This document shows positions 10,301 through 22,915 of a DNA stretch of 64,000 nt, one piece after another. This DNA is from Coleophoma eucalyptorum (taxonomy: Eukaryota > Ascomycota > Leotiomycetes > Helotiales > Dermateaceae): the NCBI GenBank assembly GCA_026120035.1, contig JALRME010000040.1:124001-188000 (forward strand), given 5' to 3'. Every line of letters starts with the position of its first letter. Within the stretch, counting starts at the first letter, position 1. The position numbers were made by a program, and so were the translations under genes. The notes under the pieces are model-generated. The model was not told the origin of the DNA and searched no databases. It saw only the letters and a list, made by a program, of their open reading frames with translations.

Positions 10301-12348
10301 CTCCCATTTCTCCCCGAAGGATCTGAACAACATCTTGCAGGTTTGTCTCAGTTGCTCCTGGATGGCCATCTCTGTCGAGTGATTCCTCAGCCTGGTCTAG
10401 GGGCGTGGCGCCCCACTCATCTCTTAAGTTAGGATCTGCTCGATCAGTTAACTTCTCGTCCAAGAGAAGTCGAACGATTTGGGGGAATCCAGACCATGCT
10501 GCAATGTGAAGTGCAGTTCGCTGAGATGTGTCGAGTACGTTAGGCTCTGCTCCATACTTGAGGAGCAATGAAACTGTCCTTTTCAGGCCAGCAAAGCTTG
10601 ATAGTTGAAGAAGATTCCCGTACTCGACGTCAAACCTTTTCCAATCAAGTTCCTCTCCATTTTCGTTCCTTTCGATGGGCTTCTGATACCAATGCTCGCT
10701 GGTGTTGTGTGGTGTACCACCCCCAGTAGTACTGGCACCACCGAGAGACAGGGGAGATCTTTCTTTCTTTCCCCACTGTTCTGCTATGTTATTTATTAGG
10801 CACTCAGCGATATCTTCGTGTTCAGGACGTGAAGCAGCTGCCGCAATTGCCGCCCTTAAAGCGGTGCCATGAATCCCGCTCACAGCAAGCGTATCAGCAA
10901 AATTGCCAAACTTATCTCTTGTCTTCAAAAGATATTTCACAACATCAAGTAAACCTTTTGTAGCCGAAGCCTCTAGAGGTAAATTTGGTAGAGTAGCGGT
11001 CCTTTCGTATTCAATTTTGGCGCCTCTCTGAACAAGCAACTTCACCAACTCTACCGGGTTTTCTGGAGCTCGTGTGATGGCGGTCAATAATGCCTTTGTA
11101 AGAATCTCCGACTCATCTTCAATCCAAGTCTCGAACCTTTTAATTTTGTTCTTGAAGCTGTCTAGCATCAGCTTTGACATTTGCTGCGAGCCAGAGCATG
11201 CAGCTGCATTGATGGGGTTTTCGAGTTCACCATTCCCACCATCCAGCAGAGCACCCTTTTTCAGAAGCTCTTCTGCTATTCTAACATAGTCGCCCACCTT
11301 GGGATCGTCATCATTACGAGCCACGGACTGGCCCTTTGAATTCTTTGCTAGCTGTTTCAAAACTTGCCCTCTAGCAATTTCAGGAAGATTCACCCGGTTC
11401 CTATATGGCCCCCTTGCCACAGCCTGCAATGCAGTGCTATACCTCCCCCCTTTGGCATTAACTTCGATCTTGGCATGAGAGAGAATTGGAACGACGACAT
11501 CCATAGACCCAGTCCGGACAGCGGCTTGAAGAGGATACCCATATTTTCCGCCGCAATTATTGACATTTGCGCCCAAGTCAATAAGCTCTTTCACGAGTTT
11601 TGAGTTGGCTCTGTATGCGGCAACTTGTAAGGCACAACCGTAATACCCTCCATTTGTGTCCACCTCAAGTGGCTGCTGACCAGAAGCACTTTTTGGATCA
11701 TTTAATCGCTTTCCCCACTTTAATAGTTCTCCATATATGTCCTCATGGCCCATGTATATTGCTGCTTGCAAAGCGGTTCCATGATTTCGATCGACCGCAT
11801 TAATATTGATTCCTTGGTCCAGAAGATATTTCAAGATTTCTAAATGGCCGTGAAGAGCTGCAATCTGAAGGAGGCCATTTCCTGCTTGATCCTGGGTCGT
11901 GAAGCCAGTTGATTCGAGCATATCATATTTCTTCAAGGTCTCTATCATGGATTTGAATATGCTGCTACTATTTTCGGTGACGATAGTACATAGTTGAGAT
12001 TGGATCAGAGACTTGATAGATAATGGAGTTGAGGGAGATGATTGAGAAGGCTGTAAGGTTAGGAACATAGACGAGGCTGTTTGTTTCCCTAGACCTGGTC
12101 TACTCTCTGGCACTGGCCCAGCCTTGGTGGTGACCAGAGGGATGTCCTTTTTGGGTGAATCTATAATATCACGAGAATCAGAACATACAGAACATAATAG
12201 CTCCGAGAAAGTATTTACGCATTATCCAGGATGATATCTTTCCCTCCTTTTCTTGTGGTTTGATCCCTCCATTTTCAGCTTCATCAACAGTGGTTGACTT
12301 TGGCGTGGTTTTCGCGCCACTAAGATCACTCTCAGCAGGGCTTATCAT
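7392..12348 (-). CDS. Ankyrin-repeat protein with C-terminal CorA-like transporter domain
   Basis: One multi-exon gene assembled from consecutive frames. Proposed exons in transcript order: 12348..12219, 12160..9981, 9924..9910 (15-nt exon MTWAE), 9864..9726, 9660..9575, 9522..8790, 8741..8030 (internally shifted, see below), 7978..7847, 7802..7673, 7585..7392. The N-terminal 700 residues carry many ankyrin repeats (for example GLLQIAALHGHLEILKYLL). After the conserved WIHLPTNNMTWAE and DQLWLWIIDE segments comes the CorA-like part: a coiled coil and two helices, TIMVFTIVTIIFLPL and LIVTFTVAVPLIVAAF. No CorA GMN is seen. Total near 1,470 residues. Two introns use GC donors (at 9980 and 8789). 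Near 8521-8523 the frame jumps by one base without a plausible intron. Role: membrane ion transport or signalling, uncertain. Confidence 0.75.
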
Positions 12349-13129
12349 TGTGTCGAAATTGCACTATCTTTCTAGTAGATTGAAAATGCGCAAACGATGC
12401 ACTTGTTTCTCATGTTTGGCAAGTCGCGAGGCTGCCACTCCAGCACCTTATATCTCGTGCAGGTGTTATTGGTAAGCTCACAGGGTTGCATGCAATAGAG
12501 CCAAAGCAGTAATTATTGTCGTGATAGAAACCCAAAAAGTGCCACCTGCACGGTTTCAGAGCCTCGTCATATTCCTTTGCAATGCGATGATCTTTGGCTC
12601 GAGGAATTCCTGAGGGTGTTCAGTTTGCACATCCTAACAGCACGATGCGGCGCTCATTATAAGCTTTAAATAAGCTGCATAGCTCAGCTGAGCCAGCCAT
12701 ATTCACTAGTGTCAAGCCCAGCTCCCATTATTGGCGAGGCTTTGATTCAGCTGACAAGGGTTTGCACTTTTTAAGCAGGGGAGTTGATTCCAAGGCGCTA
12801 CCACTCAAGTTCAGAGCCTCGTCTACTAGGAGGTGGTGGTAGAACAATGAACGGCAAGCGATATAGCAACTGACAAGAAGCAATTAAGTTGAACACCGAA
12901 GATACCATCAGTCTAGCCAGAGACTGCCTCTTTGGGTGAAAGTAATTGTCTAGTATGGCAGAGTGAAGCGCTACACGGTTCCACATCCTCTGTTCTATAT
13001 AAGCAAGCAGTTTACCCAGTGATACCTCTTTTGCGCATAATATAGTATTTAGATTAGGTAGAGCCTGGCATTCATTACCATACATAAAGCCAATGACATT
13101 GTATAAACAGAGATGAACAATATGGTACT
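12349..13129. other. Intergenic, no gene seen
   Basis: Promoter side of the ankyrin-CorA gene and downstream side of the aldehyde dehydrogenase. Short ORFs only. A block like TTCAGAGCCTCGTC occurs twice, near 12553 and 12810. Confidence 0.4.
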
Positions 13130-15125
13130 TCAGGCTTTCATAACCATAAACGTTTGGATGTTACAGTAACTCTTAAATCCCGTGAGACCCCATTCGCTTC
13201 CAATCCCACTCTCCTTATGGCCCGAAAATGGAAGGTGTGGATCGAGCACCATATGCGTGTTAACCCACACATTTCCAGCCTCAAGCCGTGCACCGATCCT
13301 TTGGGCCTCTTCAAGATTCGATGACCAGACTGAGGCGCCGAGTCCCATCTTGGTGTTGTTTGCTTGGGCAACAACTTCGTCTTCATTGGACCAAGGAAAT
13401 ATAGGAAGGATAGGACCTATGTACATTAGTATGACATATTATTTGAGGAATAGCCTATTTTTAACATACCAAATGGCTCCTCGTGCACGATACGTGAGGT
13501 TAATTTTGGATTATCGATAATAGTTGGCGTGATGAAGTAGCCAGGCGACGAGAGATCATTCACTCCACCTACTACAACCTTTGAATTATCCTTTTCAATG
13601 TCATCAAAGAACCCTTGCACACGTTTGTACTGCATAGAGTTCTGGATAGGCCCCAATGTCACGCCAGGTTCAGCTCCGTTGCCTATCACTAGCGTCTTCG
13701 TGTGTGCAATCATGGCGTCTCGAAATTCGTTGTAGATTGACTCATGGATGTATACTCGCTTCAACGCCAGACAGATCTGGGATTATTTAATATACATTTA
13801 CCAGCACAGACCATTAAAATGAATGCTTACCTGTCCCGAGTTTGCAAATGCTGCAGCGGCAATCTGAATAATGGTTAGTACTTATGTTCCGGCTGCATGA
13901 TAAGCATAATGTGACTGACCGTGGGTGCAACCTTTTGAATATCAACGTCTTTACAGATGATTGCCGGATCCTTACCGCCACTATGAATCACCTATCAGTG
14001 CTCAAGTCTCTGAATGTGAAGAGGCCTCCGGCGGGTATTGGCTCAATCCTTACAGTTCGAGGGTAATTCTCTTTAAGGTCTTACTAGCACTTTCCATGAC
14101 CTTCTTTCCCGTTGCCGTTGAACCAGTGAAACTGATCTTGTCAATTCCCGGATGAGAGGTGATCCAAGGTCCAAGGTTATCATCACCACTAAGCGCTTGC
14201 ACTACTCCTGATGGAAAGAAGTGGCTGGCTAGTTCTGCAAGTTTAAGGTCACAGTATGGAGTAAATGGTCTGCCAGGTGTCAGCTCATGGCTGCTAAGTT
14301 ACTGCATGTACCTACGATGGCTTGATAATGATAGTGTTACCTGTCATAACAGCAGGAGCGATTTTGCCACACGCTATCGAGGTTATTAGTCCTTTGTAAG
14401 CAAGATTGTGAGGATCATTGGAGCTTACCAAGATGGATCGGGACTATTATAGCACGTCAGTTGTGGGTTCCATAGAAAGGAAGTGATTTGGTAGCACTAA
14501 TGACAGGAGAAGGCAACTTACAGTTCCACGGTACAATGGCAGCAGCAACACCTAAATTATGTTAGTTGAGTCTCCAAAATAAACGGTATAGGATTTACGA
14601 ACCCAAGGGGGTATAGCGAATTGTGACCTTTCGGACCTTGTTGTCTTCAGCGACAACATCTGGAAGGCTGAGTTTTGCCATCTCAAACATCCAATTATAT
14701 CCGTCTTTGACTTCTGCACGAGCAGCTGCAAGCTGATGGTGATCAAAATACGTTAATATTTACTACTTAATTGGGCTGCGGGGAAAAGTCTCCAAGGGTT
14801 GAGGTTTTCTCACTGGCTTGCCTTGTTCCATTGTTAGCAACCTGGCGAAATCCTCTTCCTGCAGTTTTAATGCCTCTGCGAATGCAGTCAAAGCTGACTT
14901 TCTCTCTTCAATTGTAGACTGGGACCACTTGGCAAACGCCGTTCTTGCTGCCTGAACGGCATCGTCTAGATCTTGCTTTGTCGCATTCGGAACTGGTGGA
15001 TTGGGTTTCTTGGTAGCAGGATTAATACCATACCGAGTATTTTCGGTAGTTACTGATTTCCCATTGACGGTGTTGGTAAAAGTGTCAAACTGTACAGCAC
15101 TTCCAACACCATTTGCGGAAGGCAT
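13130..15125 (-). CDS. NAD(P)-dependent aldehyde dehydrogenase
   Basis: Ten exons, all closing in phase: 15125..14814, 14732..14603, 14551..14522, 14443..14429 (15 nt), 14373..14316, 14269..14054, 13980..13920, 13863..13831, 13776..13470, 13416..13130, giving 482 residues, normal for the family. Key motifs: VPWNFP near the oxyanion Asn, SFTGSTATGKKV for cofactor binding, LELGGKDPAI with the general-base Glu, GQIC with the catalytic Cys (split by an intron), EEPFGPILPI and the C-terminal PFSGHKESGIG. It oxidises an aldehyde to the acid in the cytosol; the substrate cannot be told. It is transcribed divergently from the copper-type ATPase with 542 bp between starts. The gene is unusually fragmented but shows no inactivating change. 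Confidence 0.9.
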
Positions 15126-15667
15126 GGTTGGCAGTGTAAAGTGGTATAATGCTTGGTGCGAGAAATGATTTGAGAAAAGAATAATACTTCAAAGGCCTCA
15201 GATGCGTCATTGATGCAAACTCCTCGTGGCTTTTTGTACCCCAAATAGTCTCAACCCAAGGATTCTCCAACGCCGTTAACCCGACGAGACTAGGATTACC
15301 CTGACAAGCATAATACCGCGCTTATAATCGATCATTGTGGTCGGCTCTTAACCTACAAACGAAAAGCATTGTCAGTCACCCATCGGTCAGGGTTGATGCT
15401 GCGGGGATGCGGGGGTCGCCATTGCAGTGGCAATGGGGTACTGCCGGGCGTGTCAATCGTGTCGAGTCACGTTGCCGTGTCGTGCCCGGTACTCGGTACC
15501 ACCAGCACCTCCACTGTAATGTATTATTGCCCAGTGAAATCGGTATTACTACCAAATTGCTGGGACCGTTCGCTCGGAAAACACCAGGCTCTGCGAGTTT
15601 CGGCGGTGAAGCAGTAGCTATCAGATTCTACCGTTTGTCTGTAGATACAGAAAACCGAACGCTGAAG
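15126..15667. promoter_or_regulatory. Divergent promoter region between aldehyde dehydrogenase and P-type ATPase
   Basis: The two genes start head to head on either side. An open plus frame continues upstream of the chosen ATPase start to 15335, but that part is compositionally unlike protein and carries no domain, so it is treated as leader. Confidence 0.45.
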
Positions 15668-18444
15668 ATGGCTTGCTGTGCAGTTGCAGCTTATATAATT
15701 ATGCGCATGATATCGGTACATGACTCCATCAAAGCGCACACGGACAAGATCACGGGAGATGGAGAGAATATCGAAAATTGTAGAATCAAGATCACGGGAA
15801 TCACCTGTCCCGCCTGTGTCGAGACCATCACATCGACGTTATTGGCCACGCCAGGTCTGAAGGAGGTCAAAATATCGCAGATTCTCTCACAGGCGCTTGT
15901 TGTGTACGCGCCGAAAGTAGTACATGTCGAAGATATTGTCGCGAAAATTGAAGGTTTAGGCTATGAGGCAGAGCGTTTGGTGACCCCCCAGGATTGGGCT
16001 ACTGAGATCGAAGAAGCAGATTTGGTGAGAAAGCGGGCCATCGACGACTGGAAGATAGCTCTATATGGGTCAGGCGCTCTTACCATATTCATAATGGCCA
16101 TGGGTCTACTTCCTGCGAGCGTGGATATCTACCCAGACCCTCGTACAAAGCTTTGGATAGTAGCTATACTGTGTACTGTGGTAATAGCTTTCTTTGCACG
16201 TCAAATCCATTATGAAGCCTTCCGGGCACTACAGAGCAGGAGGACTGATATGTCTTTGCTTACATCCCTCGGCATGATATTATCCTTTTTCAGCTCCATG
16301 TATAGCATCTTCAGCACGGAAAATATGGATTCTACTTCACTTGAATCTACCGCAATACTATCCTGTGTTGCCACTGGAGGAAGACTGCTAAAGTCCATCG
16401 TTGTGCGGCATTCGGTCTCATCGGTCTCTTCACTTGCAAGGTTAATGACAGAAACAGCTCAAGTGCTCACCGGAAAGTCGAAAGAAGACGGAACTATTAC
16501 TATGACACTCGACAAACTTCAAATTGGAGATCGCGTTGTCGTTAGTCCTGGTGATATTATTCCAGTAGATGGAAGAGTTTTTGATGGCTGTGGCAATATT
16601 GCCGAGACTCATGTCACTGGAGAAATTTTGCCCGAACTCAAATCCAAAGGAAGTCGTATATTTGCAGGATCTGTGGTTCATGATGGTAATATTGTTATTG
16701 AAATTACTCGAGTAGGGCACTTGACGTGGCTACAACATACGTTACAGCTTATCGCGGACGGCGATGCAAGAAAGGGACGCATACAGGAGATGGCCGATTA
16801 TCTAGCCGATCGATTCGCCTTTATTGTTCTGACTTTTGCGGTCTTTTCTTTTACTAAAGCCTTTTGGTTTGAAGCTGCCAGTTTGTCAAAATCATTAAAC
16901 AGAATGACAGCTGTATTACTATGCGCTTGTCCTTGTGCACTTAGCTTAGCTTCGCCCACCGCAGTCATGATTGGTTTAGGTAAGTTATGTATTGATAATG
17001 GTTATCTTTAGTGATACTGATCTATAAACCAGGTCTTGCTTCTGAAAGGGGCATACTTTTAAAGGGGGGCAGTCAATCTATTGAGGCTGCGTCTCATACT
17101 AGTACTATACTGTTTGATAAAACTGGAACCCTCACAACAGGGAGGCTATCTGTTGTAAGAGTTAACCCATCTCCACATTGGAACAGTACTTCTAGCCTCA
17201 GACTCAGCTGGTGGTTGGCTGTACTTGCAGCAGAGCAACTGTCAAAACATCCAATTGCTCAGGCAATTGCACTTGAAGCGGAACGGAATGTGGCTGAACT
17301 GCAGAATGAGAAAACCAGTTTGCGTGAGATGGAGAGCGTAAGAGTAATCGATTTCCACAGCGTTCTTGGATTCGGGGTTATATGCGATATACAACTCCCT
17401 CTGGTGCTTGACCCGACTTGTAGAATTCGTCGCGTTCTTATCGGGAACAGGAGGTTTCTCGAGTCAAATGGTGTAAAGGATATACCCACGACGGGTGAAA
17501 ACGATTTGCAAAATATACCAGCTAAAGATGGTTTACACGATTCAAATACCATGGATTCGTTCATTGCCTTTGATAATGTCTATACAGGCTGCATACAATC
17601 TGCAGATACAGTGAGGCCGGAAGCAGTAGCGGCTGTGCGGTTGTTAAGGAAGCGCGGGTATCGAGTTGGAATGGTGCGTCCTTCTTTCAGTCGCTTTAAG
17701 TTTATTAGATATATTGATTGATAACATTTTAGATAACCGGCGGTACTGCATCAGTTGCCCACTCGATCGCCCAAACTGTTGGGATTCACCCAAACTGGGT
17801 ATATTCTGGGTTGCTGCCCAAAGAGAAACTTGGAGTCATCACCAAACTTCGAACTCGGCATGGACCCGTAGCCATGGTAAGTTACTTTATACATTAATTT
17901 ATCTGCCACCATCCATCAATACATCTTCAATGATTCATGATTCGTATGTGCAAGGCTAACTTTGGAAGGTTGGTGACAATCTCAATGATGTCCAATCGAT
18001 GACTGCTGCAGACTTTAGCATTGCTGCCTTTGTTGATATCAACTCGCTCACGGCTGTCACAGCCGACACACTTCTCCTCGCAGATAACTCATCTACCGCA
18101 AGCTCATCCGATGTGGCGGGACTTTTGAAGATTCCTTATCTCTTTGAACTCACTTCCAACATCTACAACAAGATATGGCAAAACCTTCTGTGGGCAATTG
18201 TTTACAACACATTAGCAGTTGCTGCAGGTACCGGCCTATTTGAGAGTTTTGGGATCACTTTAAGCCCGTGAGTACAGTCTGCTATACACGTGCCTAAATA
18301 CCCCTCAGGTTTGAACATAAGCTAATCCAAAGTGATGTCTTAAGGTTTTATGCGGGATTAGGGATGAGCTTGAGCAGTGTGTTTGTCATTTCCAATGCAA
18401 TGAATTTGGAAAAAATAATACGTGGTTATAATGGTGGCTCTTAA
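15668..18444 (+). CDS. P1B-type (copper-type) ATPase with divergent P-domain motifs
   Basis: Five exons, 15668..16979, 17033..17673, 17733..17876, 17969..18267 and 18345..18444, give 831 residues, shorter than typical fungal Cu pumps of 1,000-1,200. Order: one heavy-metal-binding domain (GITCPAC), membrane helices, actuator TGEILP, the CPC metal site in ACPCALSLASP, phosphorylation site DKTGTLT, SKHP of the N domain, then helices with YN and MSLSS. The membrane metal-site residues (CPC, YN, MxxSS) match Cu(I) pumps. Unusual: the TGD motif reads ITGGT and the GDGxND hinge reads GDNLND. These may mean slow turnover or a changed function. Alternative starts at 15701 or later Met codons are possible. 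It converges on the MFS gene downstream. Confidence 0.85.
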
Positions 18445-18671
18445 ACCTTATACAATTTAAGATCGTTTCAGTCTTGATTGTCGGTTCTACTCTAGAATTT
18501 CTGCACTTTAGTGATTCATATTGGTTGGCATAATTAAATTAAGCTGGAATCTTTGGCAATCTTAAGTGTATCATATTATCAATCTACCAAGCCTTTTGAA
18601 AAACATCTGATCGTGGAACACGTGGATACGATTTTTTGTCTTTGCGTTTATGGTCAGGCACTCGAAGGGCT

Positions 18672-20708
18672 TCAATTCATAATATGAGCCGCAATCCGGT
18701 TCGTCATATACGACTCAATATTACCAATCATGAACGAAGCAATTGTTGCAAGAACGCCAAACGGAATACTGATATACCAAACATATTTCAATGCCTCGCT
18801 ATACGCCCATCTCGAGCCCAAGCTCGCGGCAGCCAATATTTCGGGAGTCACTCCAGTAATATTCTGCGCCATTGCGGGCGACGATAAATAGGCCGTGGTG
18901 AAATTTGTAAGCGATGATGCTGGAAGACCTGCGTCGCTAGCATAGCGCATAATGTACTCTGGAAGCAAAGGTGCCAACTTGCTGGTGAAGACGTTGTAGT
19001 ATATTGTGAAGCCAATGGACCCGCCGATAACGCGGATGGAAAGAGCGAGTGCAACGACGGTTGCGATGAACTCATCGGGACTATAAATGGTATTAGACAG
19101 TTTACTCTGCCATTTGTGTGGGAGTAGGGCAACAAACCTGACAGTGATGGCGATTGTGGCAGCAGGTAGTAATACTCCGCCGACTCCAAAACCTGAGATC
19201 GTTCCGAGAGCTGTTGCCAGCTTTGGATTCTCGGGAGTGATGCAAGCAAGGGCGCCACTGAATGCAGCTAATTATCGTCAGCGAGGTTGTACAAATCGTG
19301 GAATGGAGAAACAAGCTTACTCATGACCACGCAACTGACGACCAAAATCTCTCTATTATGACCCTTCCACAAAGACAATGCAGCATTACCAACAGAAGCA
19401 CCCAACGTAACGCTGAATCCATACCCCAACCCTTTCAATCCTACCTGCAGCGGATCGGGATTATAAACATTGGAAAAGGTCAGAGGGAAGAAATTCAGCA
19501 AAGAGTAGAAGTTCATTCCGGCCACAAAGGCAGTGCAAAAAGCCATGCCCATGATCTTCTGCCCGTGGAAAATCTGACCGGGTACCATCGGGTACTTGGC
19601 AAACTTCCACTCCCATAAAACCCATGCTCCTATCAAGACCAGGCCGACGATAAGAATACTGAGAACATAGGCCGTGTCCCATGGGTGGGAGTAACCGCCA
19701 GATTGAAGCGCTACGAGGCTGTGCAAAGTGTCAATAATAGCTGAGAGCTTGGGAGAACAACGAAACTTACAACATGGTGATGCCGGTAATAGAGAGCACT
19801 GCGCCAACATAATCAATCTTCTTGGCCGTGGCAACCCATCCAGGTCGGACAACGGGTGTCTGAGATTCCGGGAAGTAAGTGAAAAACAGGCCAATAGTCC
19901 CAAGACCAATAAAAATCCTAAGATGAAATCAGCTTTTGAACAACACATGATCCTGTGAAAGGGTTTCGGCATACAAACATATCCATTGACCCCAGCGCCA
20001 AGAGGCATGGGAGGAAATCAGTTGACAATACAGAACGTAGGGGCAAAATGGCACAATAAAGAACGTAACCATGCCCAGATAGAGACCTCTCTTGTTGACT
20101 GGGACAAGCTCCGCTGTTCTACAGACCTATTAGTCAATTACACAGTCAGATAGATTTTGTGGTAGTGACATACCCAGCAAGTGCAGTCAACTCACAAATA
20201 GCCGCCCCAGCACCCGCCAAACTCATTCCGGCCACACCAGCAGCAAATCTATGGCCTGTGGCCAAGACTACAATCCCAACCATAAGCAACACACACCCAA
20301 AAAGTGTGATGTTCCGCCGTCCAAAGATGTCCTGAAGAGAGCCACAGAAAGGTGCTACAGCGGCGATGGCAAGAGTATTGGACACAGACAACCAGGAGAT
20401 GGTCCCGGCTCCGCCAAAGTCGGCCGTCATGTATTCAAGCGAGCCACCGACGAAATAGAGAGGAATCTGAGATCCTGCACAAGACACGCATTAGTAGAGC
20501 TGCTTCGGTAGGGGACCAGGAAAATGAACTCACCAACATAGAGACAGGCCAAGAACATCGAGGCCAATCTGGACTTGGTGGTCCATTCTATTGTTCCGTC
20601 GCTATCATCTGCGTTGGCCCACTTTTCACCAATGGGGGAAGCAGGAGACTGGGTCCCAGACAAAACATTCTCAATCTGGGTTGGAGATTCAGGTTCTTTG
20701 TCGTCCAT
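18672..20708 (-). CDS. MFS transporter, TRI12 / siderophore-type 14-TM family
   Basis: A multi-exon gene from MDDKEPESPTQ at 20708 to the stop at 18672, about 580 residues. Exons visible as consecutive frames include SQIPLYFVGGSLEYMTADFG, FGRRNITLFG (MFS loop 2-3 motif), SWRWGQWI followed after an intron by FIGLGTIGLFF, and a long central block ending before AFSGALACITP. The many hydrophobic helices and sequence style are those of fungal trichothecene-efflux-pump-like MFS proteins (Pfam TRI12). Likely a plasma-membrane exporter of a small toxic molecule, or a siderophore-type carrier; substrate unknown. The final exon, from SPDEFIATVVAL to the end, has the usual last helices and no stop interrupts the model. 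It converges on the P-type ATPase with a 227-bp gap. Confidence 0.85.
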
Positions 20709-21254
20709 GTTGAGGGTGTTTTTTGGTATAATCTAGAGATGCTAGTGGATGGAACTAGAAGATTTCTAGCTGATAATTTGAAAGTTGGAATCTATCAATC
20801 GGGAGCTGCTGGTCGAGGCATATATATGTATGTATGTATAATGTACTATGTACATACCTATCCTGTTAGCGTACTAGCTCAGAAGCCCGTGCATCAAACC
20901 CCCGGGTCTAAATCCTAGGTGCTTCAGGGAAGGGTCTTGAACCCCGGGGTAGCTTGCGGGGGTTGGGGGCGGGGTTCTTTGGGGTACATACTGTGGGATA
21001 TTACTAGAGATACATTCCGAGTACTGAGCCAATCAGGCCTTCCGCCGGTGCGAGATGAGTCGTTGTTGCGCTGTCAGGGACTGATTGCCGATTACAGACC
21101 AGAAGGGGAGTAGAAGCCGTACTCACTCGTATACTTGTTGGTCAACAACATGTGCTCACATTCCCTGCAGTTTTTGGATTGCTATAGATAATAGATATAA
21201 ATACTGCTAAAATCTAAGTGAAATCGATCTACCAAAACGCCTAAACTTTGTCCT
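20709..21254. other. Intergenic, no gene seen
   Basis: Upstream region of the MFS gene, with a TATG/TGTA-rich stretch near 20820-20860 and a G-rich stretch at 20938-20975. Downstream end of the bZIP gene lies at the right border. Confidence 0.4.
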
Positions 21255-22915
21255 TCATTCCACTAACTCAATAGTCTCGTTCTCCGCCCAACTATTTATA
21301 TTTTGTTGTTGGTTCACCGGGAAATACTGCCACAGCGGGTTATGACTGCTGATGCTTGAACAAATCCGAGGTAAGGAATCATATATTGGTACATCACCCC
21401 GAAACTCTGGATACTTGGCAAAAAAGCTTGAGTCTAAAGTGTAGTAGCGCAAATCATCCGCCTGATCTAAGAACGTCCTTGAAAATTCGTATAGATTGGT
21501 GTTTATATTCCGGACGTAAGTGTCCCGAAACTCGTATGGCCAGATAAATTTGATACTCTGGGCAAACAATTGCGAGAACTTGTTGTTACAGTATCTCTTA
21601 TGATTAAATATAACATGTTCTCGGAAGCCCGGCCTACAACGGTCAGAATTATGTCGGCCGTTAGGTCATTGGAAACTCTACCAAACGAAATAGTCAATAA
21701 CTACAGCATGAGGAACGGATAATTGACTTGGTCTACGGCATAAAATTAGCCACAGTACATAATATACACCAATGGTACTTGCCTTTCATGTAAGAATTTG
21801 GGCAGTGCCCAACGACCTCCAATTTGATCATCGGGAGAGCAAACAGACTAAAGTATGATCAGTTTCAGAGATTGTATATAGAGTAGACTTGCTGTTACCT
21901 TAAGCATGCGCCTCACGGTGTATAAAGTGACAAGCCGCTCCACTAAACCGCTCTCACCATGACATATTTGATCAACCTGACGAAGAATGCTCCAGCGATC
22001 ATCCCATAATGGGGATCGCTCGGCTGAATTCCAACCTTCGGCAATGGCTGTGATGATCAAGTGGGAGTCCACATCGGGCTCATTTCCATTCACAAGCTGT
22101 GACTCATTACTGGGGCGGAATTGGTGTCGAGCAAGGTCAATGTTGAGGTTTGCCATTCTCCATACACTTTCGCATTTGACGCATGAGTGGTCATGGTGGG
22201 TCTGAGGCAATATGGCCGATTTAGTGGGTTGCCGGACAGACCTATGGTGGGAATGCATCGCCATCTGAGAGTTCATTGGTTCATATGAATCCCGGAAAGT
22301 TGATCGGTCAATATTTACATTTTCATCTGTAAGGATCGCTAGCGGATCCAGGTAATGATTGTCAGGAGCTCTAGGCACACTGGCTGAAGGTATCGGTTGC
22401 TCCGGGTGGGAAACCTCCATATCGTCCCAGGAGAGACCATCCACGTCAAAATGAGGCTTAGAAGATGGACGGACGTTATTCAGGTTGGGAGTAACTTGAG
22501 GATTGGCCTTCATAGCAGGCGGATGTGGATTTGGATTGTCATCAGACGATGGACTGAGGTTATTCTGCTGTTCGCAAGACGGCTCCTGGCCCAGATCGGC
22601 CAGGTCAGCTTGGAGGAGAGCTTGGATCTGCATCATGCGCTCGCCGTGACGATGCATGCGGGCAAGGTCTTGCTCTTGCTTCAGGACCAGCCGGTGCAGC
22701 CAACTCGGGTCGTGCGGCTGCTCGAGGCTGTTTCTCAGGCGGTCCATAGTCTCTCGATCCTTTTGCCGCTTCCTCCGCTGAGAAATGCGATCAAGCTCCC
22801 TTTTCCGTGCCCTCTTCTCGCCTATTTGGGCAGAGCAAGCGTGGTCCTTTGGTGGTTGGGGGAGAACGGCTTGGTCGGCCATGGTGGTCGTGTGCTCGGA
22901 ATTCGAGGTGACCAT
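21255..22915 (-). CDS. bZIP transcription factor with DUF3425 domain
   Basis: Four exons, 22915..21899, 21847..21783, 21732..21682 and 21633..21255, give 503 residues. The N-terminus has a basic region (RARKRELDRISQRRKRQKDRE) followed by a short leucine-zipper-like heptad part ending near the coiled stretch LKQEQDLARMHRHGERMMQI. The C-terminal half is the DUF3425 domain: WDDRWSILRQVDQICHGESGLVERL, RPSQLSVPHAVVIDYFVWPGFREHVIFN and the final IKFIWPYEFRDTYVRN block. This architecture is common in fungal regulators of stress and secondary metabolism. One intron (21782 down to 21733) uses a GC donor (gcaagt). The gene is divergent from the LDI-like gene, which it could regulate (inference). A second in-frame ATG (MADQAVL) lies 11 codons downstream. 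Confidence 0.9.

Noticed and set aside
12798..13085. 95-codon minus-strand ORF
   Set aside because: No recognisable domain and weak amino-acid composition; may be chance.
15335..15667. Upstream in-frame extension of the copper-type ATPase
   Set aside because: The open frame runs up to 15335, but the sequence has no domain and the metal-binding domain begins well after 15668; treated as leader.
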